NCBI GenBank assembly: GCA_947259995.1
Contig: CAMYOK010000002.1
Location: 412,881-476,880, forward strand
DNA from: an uncultured Pseudomonadales bacterium
Lineage (GTDB): Bacteria; Pseudomonadota; Gammaproteobacteria; Pseudomonadales; Pseudohongiellaceae
Direction of reading: 5' to 3'
DNA length: 64,000 bases
Positions 18,068 through 26,817 of the stretch are shown here, piece after piece. Both the position numbers and the translations under genes were made by a program. Within the stretch, counting starts at the first letter, position 1. Each line of letters opens with the position of its first letter. A model generated the notes under the pieces. It made no database searches, was not told the origin of the DNA, and saw only the letters and a program-made list of their open reading frames with translations.

Positions 18068-19456
18068 TTAGGGGGCAAGTTGAGGGAAATATTGAGCGAT
18101 GCTTTCTTGCGCCTGCGTGTGCTGTTGCGCCGCGGCTAGTTGAAACAAGCGTAACGCTTCTTCAGAATCTTGTGTGACGCCTAGCCCTTCCATATACATC
18201 CTCGCAAGCACGTTCTGGGCGTTCGCATGCCCTTGCTCTGCTGCCAAAGAGTACAGCCGCGCTGCATCCACTAGACTCTTTGTCACTCCGCGCCCATCGG
18301 CGTACAACACCGCGAGGTTAAACTGAGCATCGGGGTCTCCTTGCGCTGCCGCTTGCAAATACCAGCGCATTGCCTCGCCATAGTCTTGCACCACGCCTTG
18401 CCCAAAGTCATACATCATTCCCAAACTAAATTGGGCGCGTGGGTAGCCTTGATTTGCCGCCTGTAACAACCAATGTCGCGAGGCATCCAAGTCCTGAATG
18501 ACACCTTCCCCGTTGCGATACACTATTCCTAAGTTGTTTTGCGCACGAGCATTGCCCTGTTCAGCCAAGGGGCGCCAAATAGACAAAGCTTGCAAAAAAT
18601 CGCCCTCATAATACGCGTTGCGGGCGTTCTCCATGGGCTCATCCCATTGTGTATGGGCAGCGCTTTGTCTTAATAAGTCACGATTCTCGTCGCTAGCCAC
18701 AGGCTCGGATTCACCAAAAATCGCTGCTAACCAATGACCATCGGTTGGATTGGGGAAGATCACATATTCTTGACCAAATTTAGCTTTGTCTTGCTCCATT
18801 GCGGCAATACGGCCATCGATATCATTACGAATATAATACTTACGGCGAAAATCGTTGAGGTTATCTCCCAATAAACTGACGACATTGTATTGCGCCATAA
18901 TTTCATCCTGTCGTGGTTCCTTATTAGAGGAGTCGCGCAGAACAGTCACATGGCTCTCATCGACGAAAGGGAAGTTAACGCGACGTAAATTCTCCAGCGC
19001 TAAGGCAAGCGTATTTTCACCTTGATCACGACTGGTGACATAGAACACTTGCACATTATTCGCTGCGCAAAACGCTAGGAATTCGGCAGCACCTGGAGTG
19101 GCCGTAACGCGATTGGACTCTACCCAACGGTCCCAAATTGCATCATCGAAGAAATCCATATTGCGCTGCACCAAATGCCCCCAATAGGTGAGCGAATGCA
19201 GCACTGTATCATCCACGTCGGTGATGATTGCTAACGGTTGATCGCCTTCTTGCCGCGCATCGATCGCGGCTTGAACCTGTGCGCGAGCAATATTGAACCC
19301 TTGATAGTATAGGGCCTGATATTCTGCCGCCGTTTGCTTCCACGCTAAAGCGTATAGCAAGGCATCGCGCGCTGGCAGCTGCGCCTCATCCTGGGCAATG
19401 CTGTTTAGGCTGTGCAACAAAAACAGTACTAGGGGCAACACCGTTAGCCGATTCAT
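18068..19456 (-). CDS. P4-type acid phosphatase fused to Sel1 repeats
   Basis: A 462-residue secreted fusion. Residues 1-21 are a signal peptide without a lipobox. Residues about 30-265 match the lipoprotein e(P4)/class C acid phosphatase branch of the HAD superfamily: motif I IITDVDDTVLHS, motif II FYVTSRD and motif IV LLGDNLNDF. From about residue 290 there are four Sel1 (TPR-like) repeats of 36 residues, each with the pattern AQ.NLG..Y..G.GV.QD...A..W...AA.QG, preceded by one degenerate copy. Class C phosphatases normally end after the HAD domain, so the fusion is unusual. A periplasmic or surface nucleotide phosphatase with a protein-docking tail is a reasonable inference. It sits 12 bases downstream of the second Na/Pi transporter gene and is probably cotranscribed, which suggests phosphate acquisition. 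Confidence 0.88.
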   Translation of the reverse strand: MNRLTVLPLVLFLLHSLNSIAQDEAQLPARDALLYALAWKQTAAEYQALYYQGFNIARAQVQAAIDARQEGDQPLAIITDVDDTVLHSLTYWGHLVQRNMDFFDDAIWDRWVESNRVTATPGAAEFLAFCAANNVQVFYVTSRDQGENTLALALENLRRVNFPFVDESHVTVLRDSSNKEPRQDEIMAQYNVVSLLGDNLNDFRRKYYIRNDIDGRIAAMEQDKAKFGQEYVIFPNPTDGHWLAAIFGESEPVASDENRDLLRQSAAHTQWDEPMENARNAYYEGDFLQALSIWRPLAEQGNARAQNNLGIVYRNGEGVIQDLDASRHWLLQAANQGYPRAQFSLGMMYDFGQGVVQDYGEAMRWYLQAAAQGDPDAQFNLAVLYADGRGVTKSLVDAARLYSLAAEQGHANAQNVLARMYMEGLGVTQDSEEALRLFQLAAAQQHTQAQESIAQYFPQLAP

Positions 19457-19468
19457 CGTCTCTCTCTT

Positions 19469-21163
19469 TTAAAGTTCGTTGCGGACTTCGGTCCGAGGCT
19501 CAATAGCCTCTGCTTGTTTTGCCGGAGCCCGTTCAGGCTCGGCCAGTATTACCTTAGTGTGCCGTATATAGCGGTCTATATAAACTGCCGCTTTATAGCC
19601 TTGATCCGCTATGCGATGTAGTTCACTGAGGCGCTCTAAAGCATTGGCCATCACCCGCGGTGACAATACCCCTGAACTCCCTGCTGTGAGAAAGTCGGCC
19701 TTGAGTGCCTGATATTCCAACTCAAAAGACGCGCGTGATGCCTCTGCAGCCTTCCCATCCCAAGAAGGCCCCACCCCGGTTACACTATCTAACAATTGCG
19801 CCACATGTGCACGGAGAACATTGCGTGAGTTCTTTAGATGCTCATCTTGTAACTGCGCTGTAGGATGCAGGGAGATCATCGTGTTAGCGTGCTCCACAAC
19901 ATTTACTAGGTATTGCGCCACCCGCTGGGCGTCGGGAATCGCTCCCATTTGTTCGGCTTGCATCCCGCCGCGCGAAATGCCGCTAGCAAAATCGCCAATC
20001 TCGAAGCTTAAAATCTCTAATGCCTTTCGCCCCTCTTCTAGTATTTCTTTTTGTGGCACCTCGCTACTAATGGCCGCCTTTGCCATATCACAGGCTATCT
20101 TGTTCATACGCAATAATTCTTGCGCCAAGGCATCCAGGGCGAGGCTGGGCGTACTTTGTACGTTATGGTCTAAAAACATCGGCTTACTAAAGTCTTCCAC
20201 AACAGACTTGAAGCGCTTTTGCAGAAACTCAACCAAGCTATTGGTGAATGGCAACATAATGAGCAGGCCAAGAATATTGACCAAAGTATGGAAGATGGCG
20301 AGCGAGGTCGCTAGATTCTCAGTGCTGCCAAGTATCCAAGCGATCTGTTCAACAAGCCATAACAAAGCGGGCAACATAGCGAACGCAACACAGGCACTGA
20401 CGGCGTTAAAGATGACATGCGCCATGGCCGCGCGCTTTGCTGGAGCCGTAGAGCCAAACACTGCGAAGACGCCAATAGAGGTGGTTCCAACATTCGCTCC
20501 GATAACCATCGCCGCGGCAGCATTTAACGGTATTAAGCCCCCGGCTGTGGCAGTCAAGGTCAACGCTAAGGCAGCACTAGACGATTGCATTAAAGTGGTG
20601 AGCAACGCGCCAATCACAAGGAAGAGCAACAGGCTTAAAATTCCCTTGCCAGCCCAGTCTTGCAATGAGACTACATCGCCTATTCCTTCGAAGGCGCCGC
20701 GTAGCACATCAATACCAAGGAAAAATAAACCAAACCCTGCGAGGGCTCGGCCGAGGGAGCCATAGCGTCTTGCTCCAGCAAGAACCGACATCGCCATGCC
20801 CACACCTATCGCTGGCATCGCCAATGCTTGCAGGTCGAGATTAAAGCCAAGCAGCGCCACAATCCAAGAGGTAAATGTGGTGCCGATATTACTCCCGTAG
20901 ATAATGCCAATGGCCTGCCCTAGGCTCAATAAACTCGCATTGACAAACCCTACCGTGGCGAATATCACTGCCCCGGAGGACTGTACCACCGCCGTGATAC
21001 CAATGCCCGAAGCGATGGCGCGCGCTCGCGAACGTGTCGCAGAGCTTAAGATCACTCGCAATGTGCTCCCCGCCGCGCTGGTAAGCCCCTCGGTCATCAA
21101 GCGCATGCCTAATAGAAATAAGCCGATTCCGCCTAGGAACGTCAGTATTGCACTCACACTCAT
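19469..21163 (-). CDS. Second Na/Pi cotransporter family protein with PhoU-like tail
   Basis: About 564 residues, with the same architecture as the protein at 2408-4069: two Na/Pi cotransporter repeats (AVVQSSGAVIFATVGFVN with GSNIGTTFTSW, and LMQSSSAALALTLTAT with GANVGTTSIGVF), then a helical PhoU-like domain from about residue 350. The first repeat has QSSG where the paralogue has QSSS. The ATG at 21163 (MSVSAIL) is chosen; a GTG at 21175 is also possible. It is followed after only 12 bases by the Sel1-phosphatase gene, so a secreted phosphatase and a phosphate transporter appear to form an operon. Confidence 0.85.
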   Translation of the reverse strand: MSVSAILTFLGGIGLFLLGMRLMTEGLTSAAGSTLRVILSSATRSRARAIASGIGITAVVQSSGAVIFATVGFVNASLLSLGQAIGIIYGSNIGTTFTSWIVALLGFNLDLQALAMPAIGVGMAMSVLAGARRYGSLGRALAGFGLFFLGIDVLRGAFEGIGDVVSLQDWAGKGILSLLLFLVIGALLTTLMQSSSAALALTLTATAGGLIPLNAAAAMVIGANVGTTSIGVFAVFGSTAPAKRAAMAHVIFNAVSACVAFAMLPALLWLVEQIAWILGSTENLATSLAIFHTLVNILGLLIMLPFTNSLVEFLQKRFKSVVEDFSKPMFLDHNVQSTPSLALDALAQELLRMNKIACDMAKAAISSEVPQKEILEEGRKALEILSFEIGDFASGISRGGMQAEQMGAIPDAQRVAQYLVNVVEHANTMISLHPTAQLQDEHLKNSRNVLRAHVAQLLDSVTGVGPSWDGKAAEASRASFELEYQALKADFLTAGSSGVLSPRVMANALERLSELHRIADQGYKAAVYIDRYIRHTKVILAEPERAPAKQAEAIEPRTEVRNEL

Positions 21164-21334
21164 TTCGACACCCACCCACCAAGCCTATCGTTCGCTAAGA
21201 ACCTACGCCCACCAGAGTACAAAGAAGCAAAAGCTAGCGCAATTAAGGTAGGCGACAATAGGTCCAAATCTCTCAACGTGGCGTAGTTCTTTGCGGTATG
21301 TCAGTATTACGAAACTAAACGAGGTGTGCAGCAC

Positions 21335-21985
21335 ATGACTATCAAAATCGCCATCTTCGATTGGGACGGCACCATCGTAGATTCGATCGACCATATCGCC
21401 GATAGCTTACATAAAGCAGCGCAAGACCTCGGTTTTCCTACTTTAGAGAAAGCAGCCTACAAAAACATCATTGGCCTGGGAATGATCGACGCGTTGAAGG
21501 CACTCTATCCCGACGCCCAAGACCCTGACATCGAAGCAATTCGCTTGGCCTATAGCCGTTATTTCTTCTCCAAAGAAGCAACACCTCAGCAGATCTTCCC
21601 TGGCATGGCTGATCTTATTGGTGGTTTGCGCGAGCGAGGAATAGGCAGAGCCGTCGCCACCGGCAAGAGTCGTCGCGGACTCGATGCCGCGTTTCAGTCC
21701 AGTGGTTTAGAAGCCCATTTCGACATTTCTCGTTGCGCCGATGAAACGCGCTCTAAGCCCGACCCGCGAATGTTAGAAGAGATTCTCGAATTCTACCAAC
21801 TGCGCCCGCACGAGGCGGTGATGATAGGCGACACAACCTATGATCTGGAAATGGCTCATCGCATTGGCATGCCAAGCATAGGGGTACGTTGGGGCGTACA
21901 TGATGACGAGCGCTTATCGCGCTTTACTCCGGCGGCATTAGTCAGCACCGTTTCTGAATTAGACGAAGTTTTAATCACTCTCTAA
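21335..21985 (+). CDS. HAD-IA family phosphatase
   Basis: A 216-residue cytoplasmic phosphohydrolase of HAD subfamily IA, close to phosphoglycolate phosphatase and PPase-like enzymes. Motif I is FDWDGTIVDS with nucleophile Asp9 and Asp11; motif II is RAVATGKS; motif III is the Lys in ETRSKPDPRM; motif IV is MIGDTTYDLEMA. The helical cap lies between motifs I and II. The ATG at 21335 is taken because GAGGT lies nine bases before it; a GTG at 21326 overlaps that site. The natural substrate cannot be told from the sequence. The epimerase gene follows 20 bases later and probably belongs to the same transcript. Confidence 0.88.
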   Translation: MTIKIAIFDWDGTIVDSIDHIADSLHKAAQDLGFPTLEKAAYKNIIGLGMIDALKALYPDAQDPDIEAIRLAYSRYFFSKEATPQQIFPGMADLIGGLRERGIGRAVATGKSRRGLDAAFQSSGLEAHFDISRCADETRSKPDPRMLEEILEFYQLRPHEAVMIGDTTYDLEMAHRIGMPSIGVRWGVHDDERLSRFTPAALVSTVSELDEVLITL

Positions 21986-22005
21986 AGTGACGTGTGGGCC
22001 TTTAT

Positions 22006-22902
22006 ATGAGAATTTTAATCACAGGTGGTAGCGGGTTTCTCGGGCAAGCGCTCAGCAAGGCACTCATCGCAAGAGGAGAGCATGTCATTGTATGGAGCCG
22101 CGACACCAGTAAGCATCGCGACAACAAAACCGCCAGTGCATGGGTTGCCTCGCTAGACGATATTAACGAATCGGTAGATGCCGTTATTAATCTCGCTGGG
22201 GCCAATTTATTCGCAGGGTTATGGACTCGAGCCCGCAAAGAAACACTGCGCGCCAGCCGCATCGACACCACCAAAACGCTAATGGATTGGCTAGGCCGTC
22301 AAGAAAAGGCGCCACGAGTCCTACTCTCTGGTTCAGCGATTGGCTTTTATGGCAATTGCGCTGACGATTCGCTTACCGAACAGGCCCCGCAAGGGGGGGA
22401 CTGGGCAGCGCAATTGGTGGCCGACTGGGAGTCTGCCACAACAACAAGCGCAAACCTCAAGGGGCTGCGCGTTGTCTACTTACGCACAGGCTTAGTATTA
22501 GGAAACGGTGGCTTACTCAAGCCTCTACTACCCTTGTTTAAATTAGGCATGGGGGGGTCCTTAGGGGACGGGCAGTTCTGGTTTAGCTGGATACACGAAC
22601 AGGATTGGGTCAACGCGACAATCTTTCTGCTCGATCACGAATCGGCAGCAGGGCCATTCAACCTCTGCTCCCCAACGCCAGTGCGCTATAAACAGTTTGC
22701 CCAAGCTCTAGGTCAAACCCTGCACCGCCCCGTTTACTTGACGCCTCCAGGCTGGTTACTAAAGCTGATATTGGGAGAACAGGCTAATTTGCTAATGAGT
22801 AGCACCAAAGCACTGCCGCAAGGCTTACAAGATCTCGCCTATCAATGGCACTACACTGAGATCGACAAAGCGCTAGCGGCCATTCAAGCTTCAATCAAGT
22901 AG
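22006..22902 (+). CDS. TIGR01777 family NAD-dependent epimerase-like protein (YfcH type)
   Basis: A 299-residue atypical short-chain dehydrogenase/epimerase. The N-terminal Rossmann motif is ITGGSGFLGQAL. TIGR01777/YfcH features follow: DAVINLAGANLF, the LRASRIDTTKTL segment, LLSGSAIGFYG, RTGLVLGNGGLLKPLLPLFKLG, and a C-terminal DUF1731-like stretch with LTPPGWLLKLILGEQANLL and QWHY. Function is not established; E. coli YfcH and plant relatives act in cell or organelle division. The ATG at 22006 precedes the Rossmann motif directly. The last 19 bases overlap the 3' end of the multicopper oxidase gene on the opposite strand. Confidence 0.88.
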   Translation: MRILITGGSGFLGQALSKALIARGEHVIVWSRDTSKHRDNKTASAWVASLDDINESVDAVINLAGANLFAGLWTRARKETLRASRIDTTKTLMDWLGRQEKAPRVLLSGSAIGFYGNCADDSLTEQAPQGGDWAAQLVADWESATTTSANLKGLRVVYLRTGLVLGNGGLLKPLLPLFKLGMGGSLGDGQFWFSWIHEQDWVNATIFLLDHESAAGPFNLCSPTPVRYKQFAQALGQTLHRPVYLTPPGWLLKLILGEQANLLMSSTKALPQGLQDLAYQWHYTEIDKALAAIQASIK

Positions 22903-24446
22903 TTTTGCATCATTCCCAAATCTTCATGCTCAAGAATATGGCAATGATAGAGATAGATCCCCGTGTGATTTTCAAACTTCATCAGCACTCGGACTCGTTC
23001 GCCAGGCAGCACGACTACGACGTCTTTTAAACCATAGTCGGTGAAACCAGCACGAAGACTCTGATGAAGTGCATTGTCTTCTCTGCTTCCTGTCCTAGAC
23101 AGCACCTTGAACTGCACGTTATGAACATGCATCGGGTGCGCCATTTGCATCATGCCTCCCATGCCCATGCCCATCCCCATGGAAGAGTCATTGCTAAACT
23201 CCCACACCTCAGTGCTTCCAAGCTTCACTTTGTTCTCATCCGGGACATCTTGCATGGCGCCGAAGAGCCTATTGTTCAAATAAAAACTGCCACGTCTCAT
23301 AGCAATCGCGACGGCTCTTGGAGATTCTGAATTCACTGCTTCGCGCTCATCAAGAGCCGGCTGCTCACTAAGGCGTTCGGGGCGCACAGTGACAACCGGC
23401 GCTTGTTCGGTAAACCGGAAACTGGCGATAGGCCTGGCACCGTCTTGCAGGGCTCTACCGCCTTGCTCGACCGTAATGTTTTGCAATGATGGGGTATATG
23501 ATTCGGCAAGCAGATGCAGTTGCTCACCAGCTTGGAAGCCCGAGAAATCGACCCACACCTCTACCCGTTCGCCAACGCCTAATGTCAGTGTGGCTTGCTC
23601 TCTGGCCGCCTCCAGAAGCCCACCATCGGTTGCAATAACGGTGAAGGGAGACCCATCGCTCCAACGCAAATGATAAAGGCTGGCATTAGAGGTATTCACA
23701 ATTCGCACGCGATGCGCTGTGCGCTCCACATCTCGAGCATAGGGCTCTCGGCCATTGACCAGCACATAATCCCCGCGAAAGCCCATCATCCAGTTGTGTC
23801 GCATTGGCCCAATGTAGACAAGTTGATTGTCAGCATCGAAGCTGCGATCTTGAATCATCAAAGGAAGCTCATGTGCGGGGCTTGGGAGCCCTGCGGCCTG
23901 TTCTTCATCATCATGGACGATGAGCATCCCTGCAAGCCCTTGATAGACTTGGAAGGAGGTGCGCTCATGAGGATGCGGATGGAACCAGTAGGTTCCCGCG
24001 CGACTCTCAAGCTCTATCTCATAGACATAACGTGCACCCGGCGGGATCGCATACATCGGATGTCCATCCATGCGTTGCTCGATATTCAACCCATGCCAAT
24101 GCACGATGCTATCCTCAGGCAAATGGTTTTCGAAATGTATGCGTAGCTTTTCTCCCTTTCTTGCCCGGATAATAGGAATATGACCAGAGCCATCGAGAAA
24201 ACCTAACGCGTCGGACGCTCCCTTCATGAGTTCGCCAGCAAAGCGCCAAACGGTGGTACTAGCGCCGTCACGAAGCGCGGCCTCGCCCACCTGTGCGCGC
24301 AGTACAATTTCAATATCGGGGGCAAATCCAGGCGTTGCGGTAGCAGGCGCAATACGCTCCATAGTCTGGGCACGCAATAGGCTGGAGGACGGACCTAGTA
24401 CCAATGGTGCCGCTGAGAGGCTTTTGACGAATGTTCGACGCTGCAT
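22884..24446 (-). CDS. Tat-exported multicopper oxidase (CueO/copper-resistance type)
   Basis: A 520-residue three-domain multicopper oxidase. The N terminus has a twin-arginine motif (RRTFVK, residues 3-8), so it would be exported folded. All four copper-binding motifs are present: VHWHGLNI, WFHPHPHE, HPMHVHNVQF and YHCHILEHEDLGMM, the last giving the Cys of the type 1 site. Just before the third motif lies a Met-rich run (SMGMGMGMGGMMQMAHPMH), the hallmark of cuprous-oxidase CueO-like enzymes. It should oxidise periplasmic Cu(I) and protect against copper. It is a single gene, 17 kb away from copCD. A 10-bp palindrome lies 70 bases upstream of its start. Confidence 0.9.
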   Translation of the reverse strand: MQRRTFVKSLSAAPLVLGPSSSLLRAQTMERIAPATATPGFAPDIEIVLRAQVGEAALRDGASTTVWRFAGELMKGASDALGFLDGSGHIPIIRARKGEKLRIHFENHLPEDSIVHWHGLNIEQRMDGHPMYAIPPGARYVYEIELESRAGTYWFHPHPHERTSFQVYQGLAGMLIVHDDEEQAAGLPSPAHELPLMIQDRSFDADNQLVYIGPMRHNWMMGFRGDYVLVNGREPYARDVERTAHRVRIVNTSNASLYHLRWSDGSPFTVIATDGGLLEAAREQATLTLGVGERVEVWVDFSGFQAGEQLHLLAESYTPSLQNITVEQGGRALQDGARPIASFRFTEQAPVVTVRPERLSEQPALDEREAVNSESPRAVAIAMRRGSFYLNNRLFGAMQDVPDENKVKLGSTEVWEFSNDSSMGMGMGMGGMMQMAHPMHVHNVQFKVLSRTGSREDNALHQSLRAGFTDYGLKDVVVVLPGERVRVLMKFENHTGIYLYHCHILEHEDLGMMQNYLIEA

Positions 24447-24515
24447 AGTATTTCTCTAGTGTAATTGTTCTAACCCCAGTAGCGGAAAGTCAGCCTGTAC
24501 TACTTTGAGCAGTGT

Positions 24516-24525
24516 ACAGTACTGT
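24516..24525. promoter_or_regulatory. 10-bp palindrome upstream of the multicopper oxidase
   Basis: The perfect palindrome ACAGTACTGT lies 70 bases upstream of the multicopper oxidase start. Position and symmetry would suit a regulator site. It does not match the MerR-type CueR operator that I know, and a 10-base palindrome can arise by chance, so this is a weak call. Confidence 0.2.
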
Positions 24526-24588
24526 CAGCACTAGGCTTTGTGTTAGGTCAATACTAAGAGGAACAGGTGTCTTGCAGGAAGGGAAAGC

Positions 24589-24614
24589 AGTGGCCGCACG
24601 AGTGTGCGACCACT
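24589..24614 (-). terminator. Probable terminator of the universal stress protein gene
   Basis: Read on the minus strand, AGTGGTCGCAC and GTGCGGCCACT form an 11-pair stem (one U-G) with an ACTC loop. It starts seven bases after the stop at 24621 and is followed by GCTTTCCCTTCC, a broken pyrimidine tract. Position and stem are good; the U-run is poor. Confidence 0.5.
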
Positions 24615-24620
24615 TCAAAC

Positions 24621-25481
24621 TTAGTTGACCGCTAGTACGTCGCAATCAAGCTTATCGAGGATTTTCTGTGCAGTAGTGCCGACGAGTACTCCTTGAGCGC
24701 CGCTGCGCTTAGACACGCCAAGCACAACAATGTCAGCTTTCAACAAATTCGCCTGTTCAGGAATGACACGTTTGGCATCCCCACGCACGATATGCAAATT
24801 TGCTCGCTCAACGTCAAACGCGTGGGCAATTGTCGCCTCATCGCCATCTGGATGCTGCTCTTCGCCAGCAAGGATATGGCTAAAATCAGGCTTACGAGAA
24901 GTAGCAGCAATCACATGCAGTGGCAAGCCTGTAAATGCCGCCATTTGATGCGCATGTTTCATGACTGCGTTGTTAAGACCAATGTGCCCTTCGTCTTTAG
25001 ATTCGATGTCCAGCGCCGCGAGTATTATTTTACCGCTGAAGCTTTTACGATCACGGACCAAGAGCACTGGCGCTGGGCTATGGCGCATAATGGTGAAGTC
25101 AGACGTACTATGCAAAAGGCGTTGAAGTTTACCGTGCCGAAAAGTCGATTTAACCACTAAGTCAGCCTCTGCACGCAAAGCCGCACGGCTAACAGCCGCA
25201 TACCAATCCGATGTCCAGAAGCAGCTCTGTGCGATACGCACACCTTTAGCCTTGTAAGGGGCCGCAAGCTCTGTCACCTTGGCTTTCCATTCTTTCAATA
25301 CTGCTTGTTTGCCCATTTTACGCGAAGACGCATCGCCCATTTCTTCAATGGCTTTATAGACGGCAGAAAACGCAGTCACCTTCCCCTTACTCTTAGTCCC
25401 GATGTCAGCAGCGCGAGTGAGGGCGGGTTGTTTTTCAGTTGTAGGGTCAATAACGACAAACAGTTTTTTGTAAAGACTCAT
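24621..25481 (-). CDS. uspE: Tandem universal stress protein (UspE type)
   Basis: A 286-residue protein with two Usp domains, residues 1 to about 145 and 150-286. The second domain ends with the ATP-binding pattern GVLVGTTAQKILDKLDCDVL (G-x2-G-x9-G type, here partly degenerate); the first ends LLHSTSDFTIMRHSPAPVLLV. This matches UspE/YdaA-type tandem proteins, which are induced by oxygen limitation and starvation. A poor FNR-like sequence lies about 100 bases upstream, too weak to claim. The gene is divergent from the YeeE/YedE pair across 273 bases. The family assignment is firm; the uspE symbol reflects architecture rather than proven orthology. Confidence 0.82.
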   Translation of the reverse strand: MSLYKKLFVVIDPTTEKQPALTRAADIGTKSKGKVTAFSAVYKAIEEMGDASSRKMGKQAVLKEWKAKVTELAAPYKAKGVRIAQSCFWTSDWYAAVSRAALRAEADLVVKSTFRHGKLQRLLHSTSDFTIMRHSPAPVLLVRDRKSFSGKIILAALDIESKDEGHIGLNNAVMKHAHQMAAFTGLPLHVIAATSRKPDFSHILAGEEQHPDGDEATIAHAFDVERANLHIVRGDAKRVIPEQANLLKADIVVLGVSKRSGAQGVLVGTTAQKILDKLDCDVLAVN

Positions 25482-25754
25482 AAGATCCGATCTCTTGGTG
25501 ATACTTTAGTTATAACAATGAAGAATAAACACTCTGTACACAGGTGTCTAGCTCATCCGTGTTTGCTCAAAACCCGCTTGATGTAACGCAAGGATTGCTC
25601 CGGTTTACTGCAATAAAACCTCGCTTATGCCACTGTGCGAGATTCATAATGAAGGACTAACATAAGTGTTCTTGAAGATGCGCTAGTTCGCGTTGTCTTT
25701 TACGTTAAATTACATACAAGCCATACCACAGACGCCAATATAAAGGAGATACCC

Positions 25755-26180
25755 ATGATAGAACCAAATGTCGCTGGAGGCCTTATAGGGGGCAGCTTGA
25801 TTGGCATTGCTAGCCTCATGATGCTCTTGTTACTAGGTCGCATTACTGGAATTTCGGGAATCTTAACGGGCGTCATCACGTGGAATAAAGCAGACGGATT
25901 GCCTTGGCGCGCCGCATTCATAGGTGGCTTAATCCTTGGCGCCATACTCTATCAAGTTGTCTTCGGCCGCCCCTTACCCATCCAAATGCAAGCTAGTGGC
26001 CCCTTATTAATGGTCGCAGGGTTACTTGTTGGCATCGGCACGCGCCTTGGTTCGGGGTGCACGTCTGGGCATGGTGTGTGCGGGATAGCACGCAGATCAC
26101 CCCGCTCGATTGCTTCCACTGCAACGTTCATGGGCGTTGCAATCGCCACTGTTTATGTCACGAGGCACCTTGTATCATGA
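25755..26180 (+). CDS. YeeE/YedE family membrane protein, N-terminal-type half
   Basis: A 141-residue membrane protein with about four hydrophobic segments. The conserved family motif GSGCTSGHGVCGIARRSPRS sits at about residues 98-117; its cysteine is the one linked to thiosulfate or sulfur transport in YeeE proteins. In the canonical YeeE the two halves are one chain; here they are split into two genes, and the downstream gene carries the other half. A perfect AAGGAG lies six bases before the ATG. The stop codon overlaps the next start as ATGA, so the two products are made together. Sulfur-compound transport is the family-based guess. Confidence 0.85.
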   Translation: MIEPNVAGGLIGGSLIGIASLMMLLLLGRITGISGILTGVITWNKADGLPWRAAFIGGLILGAILYQVVFGRPLPIQMQASGPLLMVAGLLVGIGTRLGSGCTSGHGVCGIARRSPRSIASTATFMGVAIATVYVTRHLVS

Positions 26181-26596
26181 AAACCACCATAGCAGCACTA
26201 CTAAGCGGCATCATCTTTGGCTTGGGGCTAGCCATCTCCGAAATGATCAACCCAGCCCGCGTCCTTGGGTTTCTCGATGTTACTGGGCAGTGGGATATCA
26301 CCTTGTTGCTAGTGATGGGCAGCGCTCTTCTATTTACGCTCATCGGCTTTCCGCTTATTACTCGCAAAGCCCACCCAATACTCGCGGAAAAATTCACATT
26401 GCCAAGCAAGACCTCCTTAGATATGCCGTTGTTGAGTGGCGCAGTTCTATTTGGCATTGGTTGGGGGCTAGCCGGCCTTTGTCCTGGGCCCGCTATCGCG
26501 GGGCTCGCCTCAGCTGACCCTAGCATAGCCTTGTTTGTTGCCGCGATGATCGCTGGGCAGTTTATTGGGATTCGCCTAGAGCGCAAGCTCACTTAA
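26177..26596 (+). CDS. YeeE/YedE (DUF6691) family membrane protein, partner half
   Basis: A 139-residue membrane protein with about four hydrophobic segments. It starts KTTIAALLSGIIFGLGLAIS, has the NPARVLGFLD motif typical of DUF6691/YedE partners, and ends with GWGLAGLCPGPAIAGLAS, which holds the conserved cysteine of this half. The ATG at 26177 overlaps the stop of the upstream gene by four bases. The pair would reassemble a YeeE-like channel for sulfur compounds; such split pairs often occur near sulfide-handling enzymes, but none lie here. Confidence 0.85.
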   Translation: MKTTIAALLSGIIFGLGLAISEMINPARVLGFLDVTGQWDITLLLVMGSALLFTLIGFPLITRKAHPILAEKFTLPSKTSLDMPLLSGAVLFGIGWGLAGLCPGPAIAGLASADPSIALFVAAMIAGQFIGIRLERKLT

Positions 26597-26662
26597 AGCT
26601 GAAGATATCGGTTCGATTTTTTTCGAATCAGTTAAATTTAGAGGGAAGTCAAAATCATAAAA

Positions 26663-26693
26663 AAATCCGACTAGAGACTATCTAGTCGGATTT
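26663..26693 (-). terminator. Intrinsic terminator downstream of the serine hydrolase
   Basis: A 13-pair perfect stem with a five-base loop: AAATCCGACTAGA at 26663-26675 and its complement at 26681-26693. On the minus strand it is followed by a run of T that includes the stem end (seven in all), as an intrinsic terminator should be. It lies 125 bases after the serine hydrolase stop, and it could also serve the convergent YeeE/YedE pair, though less well. Confidence 0.65.
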
Positions 26694-26817
26694 GAAACAC
26701 CACTTACAAGGATTCGCGGTGTATACCTAGCCTAACAGTTTGGCTCATTGCCACGATCTATATTACGCCTCTGTGCACATTTGCCAATGTGGCATAGTGT
26801 CGCAGAAACCTTTCTCC

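Noticed and set aside
19821..20765. A 314-codon plus-strand open frame
   Set aside because: It is antisense to the second Na/Pi transporter gene, has no family motif and has a biased composition expected from the opposite strand of a membrane-protein gene.
23595..24146. A 183-codon plus-strand open frame
   Set aside because: It is antisense to the multicopper oxidase copper motifs and shows no domain.
25578..25591. FNR-like sequence TTGATGTAACGCAA upstream of the universal stress protein gene
   Set aside because: Only three of five bases of the second half-site match; too weak to list.
26611..26628. Small dyad TTCGA/TCGAA around a T run after the YeeE/YedE pair
   Set aside because: A five-pair stem with a T-rich loop; the better signal is the 13-pair terminator at 26663-26693.
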